Shown here: piece after piece, positions 35,190-44,500 of the stretch
Numbering within the stretch: position 1 is the first letter of the stretch
How the letters are laid out: the number at the start of each line of letters is the position of its first letter
Origin: CAVWDU01 sp963840725
GTDB taxonomy: Bacteria; Pseudomonadota; Gammaproteobacteria; Pseudomonadales; Halieaceae
Assembly: GCA_963840725.1 (NCBI GenBank)
Contig: CAWIZY010000016.1
Location: 1,178,001-1,242,000, forward strand
Direction: 5' to 3'
DNA: 64,000 nucleotides
Notes under the pieces: model-generated
What the model was told of the DNA's origin: nothing
Database searches by the model: none
Seen by the model: the letters and a program-made list of their open reading frames with translations, nothing else
Translations under genes and position numbers: made by a program

Positions 35190-36838
35190 AACCGTTTAGT
35201 AGCCACGCGCAACAGCAACTGACGCAGGCACGGCAGCTTTATCAGCAGCAGCGCTATGCCGATGCAGCGTTGCTGCTCGAGCGATTGCTTGCTGACGAAC
35301 CCGCAAGTCGAGAGGCCCTGGAACTGGGGGTGATGCTGACGCTGCAGCGCGGCGAGGGGCATCAAGCGATTGACTATCTGCAGCGCCTGGTAGCGCTGTA
35401 TCCCCGCGAACCACTGTACTGTGACCGTCTGGCAACGCTGCTGGAGCGCCAGGGCATGTACCAGGAAGCCTGTGGATGCTACGAGAAGCTGCTGATGCTG
35501 GAGCCGAAACTGGCTGCCAGCCGGTTTAACTTCGCCGGGCTGTTGCGACGGGCCGGCCGCCGTGAAGAGGCGTTGCAAGCCTACCAGACCTGCCTGGACG
35601 CCGGTATTAATGGCGCTGAGGAAGTGCTCAGCAACATGGGTAGTATCCTCACCGACCTGCATCGTGACCAGGAGGCAGAGGGGGCATTCAACCGGGCCCT
35701 GGCTCTGCTCCCCGATCATGTGCCGGCCCTCTACAACCTCGCCCTGTTGCGTCAGGAGCAGGGCAATTGGCCCGGCGCCAGGGATCTTTATCGGCAGGTA
35801 GTGGGATTACAGCCGGATCACCCGGAAGCCCTGGCGCGCCTGGCGGAGGGGAGCAGCGCCGCGGAGGATGTGGGCCCGCTGTTGCAGCAGATCTCTGCCG
35901 TGCTCGATAAGCCTGACACCCCCGTCGCGGCGCGCGAGAGCCTGGCCTATGGCCGCGGCAAGCTGCTGGACGACCGGGGAGAGTTTGGCTCGGCGTTTGC
36001 CGCCTACACCGAGGCAAATGCTTTGTCCCGGCAGCGTGTGGGGCCCTATGGCCGCGGTGAACACACGGCTTTGGTCGATTCGCTGGTCTCCGCCTATGAT
36101 CGCGATCTCGGTGCCGGTTTTGAGCCCGTATCAACAGAGCCCCTGGTATTTATCTGCGGTATGTTCCGATCCGGATCTACGCTGCTGGAGCAGATGCTGG
36201 GCTCGCATCCCCTGATGATTGCCGGTGGTGAAATTGACTTTTTCCAGCGTCGTGTGCCGTTAGACCTGTTGCTCGCCTACCCTGCGCAACCGGCCCGGCA
36301 GGGTTTGGGTGCAGACTATGTGGATTATCTGATGACCACCTTTGGGTCGCTGGCTGTCAGCAACAAGCGGCCGGATAACTTTCTCTACCTGGGCCTGCTC
36401 AACAGGCTGTTTCCCAATGCGCGCATTCTGGCTACCCGGCGCCAGCCGCTGGACAACGCGCTGTCGGTGTTTTTCCAGCAGTTGGACGGGCGTTTCACCT
36501 ATGCCAATGACCTCGGGGATATTGGCCACTACCTGCGCCAGCAGCGTCGATTGATGGCGGCCTGGGGCGAGCGCTTTGGCGACCGGATTCTGACGCTGGA
36601 TTACGAACAGCTGGTGGAGCAGCCCCGGGGCACCCTTACCCAGGCCCTGGGATTTCTCGGGTTGGGGTGGGATGAACGCTGCCTGGATTACCATAAACTG
36701 GCCAACCGCGTGCGCACCGCCAGCGTTGCCCAGGTGCGCCAGCCGTTGTACACCCGTGCCTGCAACCGGTGGCTGAATTATCGGGACGAGCTGGAGCCGA
36801 TGCTCACTGAGTTGCATGGCCCGTCAGGGCTCGCCTGA
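35186..36838 (+). CDS. TPR-domain sulfotransferase
   Basis: A 550-residue fusion. Residues 1-220 hold about six TPRs (YADAALLLERLLADEPAS, QEAEGAFNRALALLPDHV). Residues about 318-545 form a sulfotransferase domain with the PAPS 5'-phosphosulfate loop GMFRSGSTLLEQMLGSHP (325-342) and a 3'-phosphate-site-like stretch (ILATRRQPLDNALSVFFQQ). This architecture matches bacterial TPR-sulfotransferases related to tyrosylprotein sulfotransferase. The start is a TTG overlapping the upstream stop by four bases, so it is coupled to the TPR/TonB-C gene. The acceptor is unknown; protein or peptide is plausible given the TPRs. Confidence 0.85.
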   Translation: MKPFSSHAQQQLTQARQLYQQQRYADAALLLERLLADEPASREALELGVMLTLQRGEGHQAIDYLQRLVALYPREPLYCDRLATLLERQGMYQEACGCYEKLLMLEPKLAASRFNFAGLLRRAGRREEALQAYQTCLDAGINGAEEVLSNMGSILTDLHRDQEAEGAFNRALALLPDHVPALYNLALLRQEQGNWPGARDLYRQVVGLQPDHPEALARLAEGSSAAEDVGPLLQQISAVLDKPDTPVAARESLAYGRGKLLDDRGEFGSAFAAYTEANALSRQRVGPYGRGEHTALVDSLVSAYDRDLGAGFEPVSTEPLVFICGMFRSGSTLLEQMLGSHPLMIAGGEIDFFQRRVPLDLLLAYPAQPARQGLGADYVDYLMTTFGSLAVSNKRPDNFLYLGLLNRLFPNARILATRRQPLDNALSVFFQQLDGRFTYANDLGDIGHYLRQQRRLMAAWGERFGDRILTLDYEQLVEQPRGTLTQALGFLGLGWDERCLDYHKLANRVRTASVAQVRQPLYTRACNRWLNYRDELEPMLTELHGPSGLA

Positions 36839-36840
36839 GG

Positions 36841-36867
36841 CCGTTGCACGGCGCCCGTTGCACGGCG
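36841..36867. repeat. Two 14-bp direct repeats in a convergent gap
   Basis: CCGTTGCACGGCG at 36841-36853 and 36855-36867, period 14. Each holds the interrupted palindrome GCCGT-TGC-ACGGC or most of it. They fill nearly the whole gap between the sulfotransferase stop and the end of the convergent oxygenase gene. Possibly a weak bidirectional hairpin. Confidence 0.75.
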
Positions 36868-36870
36868 CTG

Positions 36871-37587
36871 CTACCGCTGCAGCCACCCCAGGTAGCTGGT
36901 TCTTGGATGTCCTGCAAAGGGTGCAACCAGTTGGACGGCGTGAGCTTTCGGTATGCTGAAAATATTCAGCGTGTTGAAACTGGGCTTGAAGGCGGTCTCG
37001 ATATTGCCTGATTCATCGTAGAAGGCCAGATAGCCGCCCCAGTTCTCGTTCCAGTCCCGGGTCATGCTGATCACGTAAGCGGCGACCCGGTCGTGGGTGG
37101 CATGCCGGTCGTCGTGCTGGGTCAAAAAATGGCCCGGCCCGTACCAGCTCGCGTAGCTGTCAGACTTTGCGATATCGTCTCTGCCCGTCAGGCTGCGCAT
37201 GAACCGCAGAAATCCAGCGCTATTCACGAAGCCGTGGAATTCATGCATAGGGTGCCCCGGCTGCTCACCCAGCTCCACCGCCTGGCTGATGTAATACTGA
37301 CGAAACAGGTACTGAAAACCGGTTCTGGCACGGTGGTAGATATTACTGGTAAAGCGTTGTTTATTGGCCGGGGAAAGCGCTTCGAACTCCACCAGGCTGC
37401 TTTCATAATTCTCGCCGCCCTCGTTGTAACTCAGCTGCCAATGATTGTTCTCCTGCAGGAGGCGATAGAGATACTCTGCGCTGTCTGTGGTGAGAAACTC
37501 AGGGATTTGCAGCCGCCCGTGGGCGGCAAAGGCGGTGGCCAGCGCGGCCGGGTCGTGAGCAGGGTGGATAAGCAGTTCGGTCGACAT
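36871..37587 (-). CDS. 2-oxoglutarate/Fe(II) oxygenase, prolyl 4-hydroxylase-like
   Basis: Cytosolic dioxygenase of about 238 residues (ATG at 37587; upstream ATGs at 37623 and 37650 are possible and no start has a strong ribosome site). The metal triad is visible: HxD in FLTQHDDRHATHDR (His158, Asp160), distal His216 in PKAHAVQLVAPF, and Arg229 (GHPRTSYLGWL) for 2OG. YVISMTRDWNENWGGYLAFYD is typical of P4H-type enzymes. Such enzymes hydroxylate proline or other residues; the substrate is unknown. It is convergent with the sulfotransferase. Confidence 0.82.
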   Translation of the reverse strand: MSTELLIHPAHDPAALATAFAAHGRLQIPEFLTTDSAEYLYRLLQENNHWQLSYNEGGENYESSLVEFEALSPANKQRFTSNIYHRARTGFQYLFRQYYISQAVELGEQPGHPMHEFHGFVNSAGFLRFMRSLTGRDDIAKSDSYASWYGPGHFLTQHDDRHATHDRVAAYVISMTRDWNENWGGYLAFYDESGNIETAFKPSFNTLNIFSIPKAHAVQLVAPFAGHPRTSYLGWLQR

Positions 37588-37746
37588 AAGGTGGTCCGCT
37601 GTCCGGGCTTGCGATTGTCGCATCACTTTGTGGCCGGTTTCAATTCGCATCTAGCCGGGTATTGTGCCGGCTACGTCAGGGCCCAATGCGGCTGCCCGTT
37701 AATAAGCAGGCACCGGATAAACGGATAAGGAGGTTGCGGGCGAAAA

Positions 37747-37772
37747 AAAAGGCCAACGGATGTTGGCCTTTT
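37747..37772. terminator. Bidirectional rho-independent terminator
   Basis: AAAAGGCCAAC - GGAT - GTTGGCCTTTT: an 11-bp perfect stem with a four-base loop and A/T tails on both sides. It lies 59 bases beyond the stop of the TonB-dependent receptor gene (minus strand), which it most likely terminates. Confidence 0.9.
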
Positions 37773-37830
37773 AGTAACGCGGTAGAACCGGTCCGATAGT
37801 CGCCGGTGGCGACCATCGGACTAATCAGGC

Positions 37831-40707
37831 TTAGAAGCCTACGGTCACACCGAGGTAGTAGTAACGACCCAGAGCGTCGTACATGCCCGGGAAGGTGTTA
37901 CCGTTACCATTGATGGACGGTCCAGCAGCGTTACCGGCGATGGGTGGTGCTTCGTCGGTTACGTTGTTGACACCGATGCGCAGTGAGACAGTTTCATCCC
38001 ACAGATCCCAAACACCGGCCAGGTCCAGATAGTCCATGGCGTCGAGGTCAAGGTTGTTGTTGAGATCCTTGACTTCGCTGGTGTGACGCCACATGGCGCT
38101 ACCGGTGATGTTCCACGGTGTGAGCCAGGTGACCCGCAGGTTGTTGCGGAAGTCAGGCGTCGGGTAGCCGCAGCTGGCGCCCCAGTTACCGGCACAATCG
38201 ACCTTCGGTGCGCCCTCCAGCTCCTGTTGATCCCAGCTGTCAATGATGGACATGTTGTTGTTGAAGCTCAGGCTGCCCATGCCGCCCAGGTCCAGTGAGT
38301 AGTCGGCAATGATATCCCAGCCTTCCACTTCCTCGATCGCCAGGTTGTCATTGAGTGCCGAAACTCGGCCACTGACGTTGACATCGGAACCCAGCCACAG
38401 ATCGCCAGCGTTGCCGCGACGAACGTTGGCACAGGAGGCTTGATCACCGTCCAGACACTGGTTGAGGATGAACTCAGGCGTCAGGTTGTTGATGCCCTTC
38501 TCGATCTCAATGGAGTACCAGTCAACAGACAAGCTCAGACCGTCGATAAACTCCGGGGTCCAGACAAAGCCCAGTGAGTAGGTATCCGCTTCTTCCGGCT
38601 CGAGGTCGGGGTTACCGCCCTGCAGGAAGTTGTACTGTCCAGCCGGGGAGTTCGGCACTCGACCATACTGGTCAGGCGTCACGCCACTGCGGGCACAATC
38701 GGCCGCGCTGCGGACCGGGGTGGCGCCGCCACAGGGGTCTTGGGCCATATCGAACAGGTTGAATCCCTGAGGCAGGAACAGCTCCTGGATGTTAGCCGCA
38801 CGAACCGCGCGCTGGTAACTACCACGCAGCTTGAAGCCGTTGGTCACGGCCCAACCGACGCGGATACCGTAGGTGTCGGTTTCCTGATCGGTGGAGTAGT
38901 CTGAGTAGCGGTAACCCAGGTCCATAGTGATTTCTTCAGCGAAGGCCACACCGGTAACCAGCGGGATATTTGCTTCGATGAAGAACTCGGTCACGTCGTA
39001 GTCGCCGCGAACCGGTTGGGTAGCACCACCCTGGCCTGCGCCTTCACCGTTACGGAAGCCGTTATCAGGGTTGAAGTTCAGCGTCTCCTTGCGGTATTCA
39101 GCACCGAAGGCCACTTCAACGCCAGTGTCGGCAGTGGGCAGCTGGATGCCGTAGTCGCCAAGGCTGGCGGCCAGGTAACCAGAGAAGACCTTCTGTGTGG
39201 TTTCACCGCGGGCAAACAGTGGCAGGACCATGTAGTTGATGGCTGCCTGATCGACGCCGCCCTCTTCAAAGATGTTCCAGGGCACACAGTTGGGGTCAGA
39301 GCCGTCTACCACGGACTGACAGGTAATGTTGCCGTTCTCATCTTCAACCGCATTCAATGCGCGAATGATATTGGTAGTCGACAGGTCGTTGAGGTAGGTG
39401 TTTTCCATGCTGACTTCGGCGTACTGACCGAAGAAGTCATAGCGCCAGGTGTCGTTGATGTCACCGCGCAGACCGAAGACGCCACGGAAAGAGGTGTGCC
39501 GCAGATCCTGCTGACGCGGGCCACCTTCGACGTTACGTCGACCGATGTAGACGCTCTGGATGTCGTCTTCAGTCTTGCCGAACTGGCCACAAAGTGCGTC
39601 GAACTGCTGGTCAGACAGGAAAGGGTTGCCACAGGACAGGGTGTTGGTGACGAAGAACGCGCCGGAAGGTGCGATCTGGGACACCGTGCGGTTGTCCATG
39701 AACATCAGTTCTGTGTAGGCTTCTACGTGCTCATTGACCGCGAAGCGCGCAAAGGCACCGGCGGTGTAACGCTCATCCGGGCGCTGGAAGTAGTTCAGCG
39801 GGCCGTAGTTGTAGACATTGCCGGCACTGGGTACGAACTCGTTGCCCTGGACTTTGTAAGAGAAGTCATCGCCAACGCCGAAGTCACTAAAGGTACCCTC
39901 GGGGGTGGTGCCTGAACCGGAGCAGGCGTCGCCCGCGTTGTTCAAGGCGCAGGCGCTGTAGTCGCGCTCGCTCTGCAGCACGGCGTCGACGTCACGGTAA
40001 GTGGCGTAGGCAGTGGCATTACCACGACCGTTATCGAAGTTGCCACCAATGATCAGCGAGAAGTCCTGGATGTCACCACCGCTCTCGCTACCGTCGGGTA
40101 CCGGGAAGCCATTGGATTCGTTCAGGCGCTGCAGACGGCCGTTGTCGTTGTCGTGCTGGTATTGGCTGAACTGGTAATCCAGCTGTATGCCTTCAAAGTC
40201 ATCTTGCATGATGAAGTTGACCACGCCCGCTACCGCATCGGAGCCGTAGGTGGCGGAGGAACCACCGGTCAGAACTTCAACGCGCTTGATCAACGCGGCG
40301 GGGATCTGGTTGATGTCCGCGCCAACACCGCCGGCGAGGGGCGAGCCGGCCGGCATGCGGCGGCCGTTGATCAGCACCAGGGTACGTGGATCGCCGAGGT
40401 TACGCAGGTTAAGTGTCGCGGTACCGGTTGCGCCGTTTGACTGGCTGCTGTTCTGGTTGGACCAGACCTGCGGCATGTTGCGCATCAGGTCTTCGACCCG
40501 GGTAGTACCCTGGAACTTGAACTCTTCCGCGTCCACCTGGGTGACCGGGCTGGAGCTGACGAGGTTGGCCTTCTGGATGCGAGATCCGGTGACAACCACT
40601 TCTTCGACCAGTTGCTCCTGGGCGTTGGCCACCATCGGCACGGCGGCCGCGGCGGTCATACCCAGAGCAGCCGAAACGGCGGTGCTCAGATAATTTTTCC
40701 TAAACAT
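37831..40707 (-). CDS. TonB-dependent outer-membrane receptor
   Basis: I chose the ATG at 40707 (GGGG nearby), giving 958 residues with a signal peptide ending in VANA. A TonB-box-like EEVVVTGSRI follows, then a plug domain (SSPVTQVDAEEF, LVLINGRRMPAG, VEVLTGGSSATYGSDAVAGV) and a long beta-barrel ending in YYYLGVTVGF, with the aromatic C-terminus needed for outer-membrane insertion. The plug style is that of Caulobacter/Xanthomonas-type receptors for sugars or peptides rather than classical siderophore receptors; the ligand is unknown. No STN domain. The AT-rich 200-base upstream region (40708-40910) likely holds its promoter, but no pair of elements was convincing. Confidence 0.92.
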   Translation of the reverse strand: MFRKNYLSTAVSAALGMTAAAAVPMVANAQEQLVEEVVVTGSRIQKANLVSSSPVTQVDAEEFKFQGTTRVEDLMRNMPQVWSNQNSSQSNGATGTATLNLRNLGDPRTLVLINGRRMPAGSPLAGGVGADINQIPAALIKRVEVLTGGSSATYGSDAVAGVVNFIMQDDFEGIQLDYQFSQYQHDNDNGRLQRLNESNGFPVPDGSESGGDIQDFSLIIGGNFDNGRGNATAYATYRDVDAVLQSERDYSACALNNAGDACSGSGTTPEGTFSDFGVGDDFSYKVQGNEFVPSAGNVYNYGPLNYFQRPDERYTAGAFARFAVNEHVEAYTELMFMDNRTVSQIAPSGAFFVTNTLSCGNPFLSDQQFDALCGQFGKTEDDIQSVYIGRRNVEGGPRQQDLRHTSFRGVFGLRGDINDTWRYDFFGQYAEVSMENTYLNDLSTTNIIRALNAVEDENGNITCQSVVDGSDPNCVPWNIFEEGGVDQAAINYMVLPLFARGETTQKVFSGYLAASLGDYGIQLPTADTGVEVAFGAEYRKETLNFNPDNGFRNGEGAGQGGATQPVRGDYDVTEFFIEANIPLVTGVAFAEEITMDLGYRYSDYSTDQETDTYGIRVGWAVTNGFKLRGSYQRAVRAANIQELFLPQGFNLFDMAQDPCGGATPVRSAADCARSGVTPDQYGRVPNSPAGQYNFLQGGNPDLEPEEADTYSLGFVWTPEFIDGLSLSVDWYSIEIEKGINNLTPEFILNQCLDGDQASCANVRRGNAGDLWLGSDVNVSGRVSALNDNLAIEEVEGWDIIADYSLDLGGMGSLSFNNNMSIIDSWDQQELEGAPKVDCAGNWGASCGYPTPDFRNNLRVTWLTPWNITGSAMWRHTSEVKDLNNNLDLDAMDYLDLAGVWDLWDETVSLRIGVNNVTDEAPPIAGNAAGPSINGNGNTFPGMYDALGRYYYLGVTVGF

Positions 40708-40910
40708 AGTAATACCCCTGTAAATTGTAAGCATGCTGTTATCGCAATGGCTAACGCCACGTGACACAGAATATAAACGAATTGACGGAACCAAACCTCA
40801 AGGCCCCTGGGGGATTTGTGACTTATTCACACTATCAGCGGGGAACTCGGAAAATTACCATAATTTTTTACCCGAAAAAGCCACGGCAAGTCTCTGAACT
40901 TGAATGAATT

Positions 40911-41369
40911 TTATCTGGCCAGCTTTACGCCCACGGATTTGCCGGTGGCGAGGTGGGTCATCTTGTAGAAGCCCATGAAGTTCTTTTTGATCACCACGCG
41001 ATTATCGTCTCCGCGATAGTGCATATTGCCCTGTAGCCGCTGGCGCCAGACCTGGCCGTTGTCGAGATAAAAGATGGTCTCACCGGACCAGCCTTTGAAG
41101 GGCTGCTTGATGCTGGCATGTACCTCATGTGATTGCTCGGCTTCCTTCACTTCTTCGTTGTCGCGCAGCATCGCCGGTGCATCGACCGCGGTGTAATTCA
41201 GTAGCCAGTCATTCAGAGCGTCCCGTTCTGCCGGGGTCAGTTTATCCAGCCCCGCGGCCTTGTACTGTTCTGCACTCATCAAGCCTTCGATGCCCGGGAA
41301 GCTATTGTCCTGTGCAATTGTGGCAGCGATAAAGCCTGACAGCGCGAGGCTTAGCAATAATCTGGGCAT
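40911..41369 (-). CDS. Exported hypothetical protein
   Basis: A 152-residue protein with a signal peptide (RLLLSLALSGFIAATIA). The mature part includes AAGLDKLTPAERDALNDWL, a motif seen in several small periplasmic proteins, then SGETIFYLDNGQVWRQRLQG, a strand-rich segment. I do not recognise the whole as a named family. It lies between two TonB-dependent receptor genes on the same strand, 51 bases after the FecA-like gene, so it may be cotranscribed with it. Confidence 0.7.
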   Translation of the reverse strand: MPRLLLSLALSGFIAATIAQDNSFPGIEGLMSAEQYKAAGLDKLTPAERDALNDWLLNYTAVDAPAMLRDNEEVKEAEQSHEVHASIKQPFKGWSGETIFYLDNGQVWRQRLQGNMHYRGDDNRVVIKKNFMGFYKMTHLATGKSVGVKLAR

Positions 41370-41420
41370 GTTGGGACTCCGGTTGTTAGGCCTGAAATGG
41401 GAGAGTGAGCGAGCGTCGGT

Positions 41421-44415
41421 TCAGAATCGCTGGCTCAACTTGGTGTACCAGAAACGGCCCTTGAGTTCGTGGGTTCGGCCGTCAATATTGTCGTTAAAGG
41501 CCGATGCGGCCAGGGGTGCCTCTGTATCCAGGGCATTGTCCAGGCCAAGCGTCAAGCGCAGGCCCTCCAGGACGTCAAATTTGTAACTGATTTGCAGATC
41601 ATGGATCATCCAGGGCTCAATACTGCGGGAATTCTCCGAGCCCGGCAGCAGCTCGCGCATCTGACCCACATAGTGTATCTGATAGTTGCCCCGCCATCGA
41701 TTGTGGTGCCAGCGAAGCCCCAGTCGGGCTTTCCACTCGGGAATGCCCCCCAGCCCCTCCGAGGCCTCATCCCGAAAGCTACCCTCCAGATTCAGTGACG
41801 ATGCATCCGGATCGAGTCGAGCCCGATACTCGTCAATCCAGGTGGCGCTGCCCAGAACCGACAGCTGACCCCAGGCGCGTTGGGGGTGATGGTAGCTCAA
41901 TGCCAGGTCCACGCCGCTGATTCGACGTTCTCCCACGTTCAGGTTGCGCGCACCGACCAGGGTCAGATTGCCGTGTTCATCGCGAGTGACCTGATCATCG
42001 AAATCGCCGCTGCGCGCATTACGGTTGACGATAAACTGGGCGCTGGCATCGACAACATCTTCCTGATCGATGCGAAAATAATCCGCTGACAGAATCATGC
42101 CCGGCAGGAATTGGGGTGTCCAGACAACACCTGCGCCGTAGGTTCGCGACGACTCTGACTGCAGCAGCGGGTTGCCGCCCTTGATCACCAGAAACTGGTT
42201 GCGCGTAGGGTCTGCCAATTGTTTGCAGCCCGGCAGGGTACCCACGTTTGCCGATTGCTGACAGGGATCATTGATAAACGCCTGCTCCTCGGTCGCGCCC
42301 TCATAGAGCTCGTTGAGGCTGGGCGCGCGAAAGCCCTCGGCGTAAGTGCCGCGCAGCAGTATTGGCGGGCCCAGCTGCAGCCTGAGGCCAAATTTGGGGT
42401 TGGTGCTGGTACCAAAATCGCTGTAGTTGGAGTAGCGTATCGCGGCCTCGACATCGAGGCTGTAGAGGCCGGACCGATTCTTCCAGGCGGGGAAAACGGT
42501 CTCTGCATAGAGCTCCGACACATGTCGCATCACCCTCTGTCGGCTGGAAATTGGTTGCGCCAATCGTTCCTGTGGTGGCGAGCAGAGCGTCGGGACGCTT
42601 GCTGGTAGACTCCTGGCGGTGCTCAAACCCGAAGGCCACATCGCCGCGGCCGAATGGCAGGTTGAGCAGCGCATTGCTGACGCTGGCCTGAAAGCTGGAC
42701 AGTTCTGAATGGCCCTCGACTCTGCCGGACGCCCTGAGATAGTCGATCTGCTGCCGGTCGATGCTACCCGCAGGTCCCAGCAGGTCTATTGGCACACAGC
42801 CATCGATGGCTGCGCCCCGGCACTGCTCGGCCGGACCAATGCCGCGGCGAAGATTGTCTGCATTGATCAGGTTGGCGGTACGTTCAGTCGCGTCGCTGCG
42901 GCTGTGACTGTAGGCCAGTTCCCAGTTCCATTGGGCATAGAGGCCCTCCAGTACTGCGCTGATGCGACTGGTTTCAGACTCGTTGCGTTGTTCTCGGGCA
43001 GGGAGTTCTACCAGACGCCTGCGGGCGTCTGTGATGACCGAGCCAAAAGGGTTGTAGATATTGGAGGCCGCGATGCTCAGTGGCGTTTGCTCGAAGGCGG
43101 TAAATACCGGTGTTGGTGCCAGTGTGGCGGTGCTGTCGGTGGTGATGTAGCTGAAGTCCAGCCGGCTGGTGACCTGTTCTGAGAAGTCGTAGCTGGCAGA
43201 GCCGTAGACGCTGTTGCGTTCGAGGGAGGCCACGGCGGAAGTAGCTTGCTGATAGTTGTAGAGATCGTCCGGGGTAACCGGCCGGTAGCCCCCGGAAGTG
43301 GCGATCACGGTCTCGCCATCGGGGAGCAGTGCGCGGGCATTCGGAGTCGCACTGGATCGCTGGTCGGTACCGCCCTGGCCTCGGGTGTCGGCACTGGCGG
43401 ACACGCTGCGGTCGCGGCTGAAGATGGGATCTTGTTTGTAGGCCGTGGCACTGAGAAAAAACGAGCCATTGGGTAGGCCGGTACCATACTGCAGGGTCTG
43501 GGTTTGGGTATTCAGGTCACCGCGCTCGGTGGTACCGACGTAGGCCTCGGCCAGAACGCCGTAAAAGTCCTTTTTCATGATCACATTGACCACACCGGCG
43601 ATGGCATCTGAGCCGTAAATTGCCGACCCCCCGTCTTTGAGAATTTCAATGCGCTCAACCGCTGCGGGGGGAATACTGTTGAGGTCTACAGACTCCCCCG
43701 CGAGACCGTCATTGGCGACTCGACGCCCATTGATTAGCACCAGCGTATTGCTCGCAGGGAGGCCACGCAGGGTGACGGTTGCCGTGCCATTGCCGCCATT
43801 GGAGATTGCCGTGCTGAGAGAGTTACCGGATACCGAAGGCACGAATTTGAGCAATTCACCAATGGTCTGGGCGCCACTGAGCTCGATATCCGGCGCCGAG
43901 AGGATGTCAACCGGTGCCACCCCCTTATAGTCAATACGGCGAATTCTGGAGCCTGTCAGTCGGGTGCCGTAGATATAGGTTTCTTCGATACCGGGAACGT
44001 AGACCGGATAGCGCGACAAGGCTTCTTCCGGGGTCGCACAGTGGCGGCCTGGCCGGTATTGTTTTTGGCAGTCGGTATCGAAAACCGCGACTACCCTGTC
44101 GTTTACCAGTTGCCAGTCCAGACGCGTATTTTCGAGCAAAAGATCCAGAGCACGTGCGCTGCTCATGGTACCGGTCACCGTTGGTGCAGGCAGGTCGCGT
44201 GTGAGCCGGTCAGAAAAGGCGATGGACAGCCCGCTTTGCTGGCTGAACTGGATGAGGGCCGGAGAAAGTTGGCGCGCATCAAGGGCAAAATGTATGTCGT
44301 CTCGAATAACCCCGTGCCCAACGCCCGGCAGCAGGCAAAGCGCTGCCAGCAGAACTGCCCAGAGCCCCGTGCGACGAGAGTTGATGCTGTTCGATCCGTT
44401 GCTGAAGGTAAACAT
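41421..44415 (-). pseudogene. FecA-like TonB-dependent receptor with STN domain, one frameshift
   Basis: Outer-membrane receptor of about 998 residues if one base is restored. Order: signal peptide, an STN signalling domain (DIHFALDARQLSPALIQFSQQSGL, about residues 40-110), a plug (LVLINGRRVANDGLAGES, VERIEILKDGGSAIYGSDAIAGV), and a barrel ending FWYTKLSQRF. The frame breaks near 42527 (about residue 630 of the reading) where one base appears to be missing, and continues as HVSELYAETVFPAWKNRSGL. Upstream fecR- and fecI-like genes indicate cell-surface signalling through the STN domain. The break may be a sequence error or a recent mutation; the barrel on both sides is well preserved. Confidence 0.88.
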
Positions 44416-44500
44416 CCCCGCCCCGCTCCCGGCAACTGGCCGTCAGCCAATCAGGGCACAGTGCTGAGCAGGCGTATGACTGCCAAGGGAGTTTTATAGC

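Noticed and set aside
39016..39915. 299-codon plus-strand frame inside the TonB receptor
   Set aside because: Antisense shadow; the receptor frame on the minus strand has clear plug and barrel motifs.
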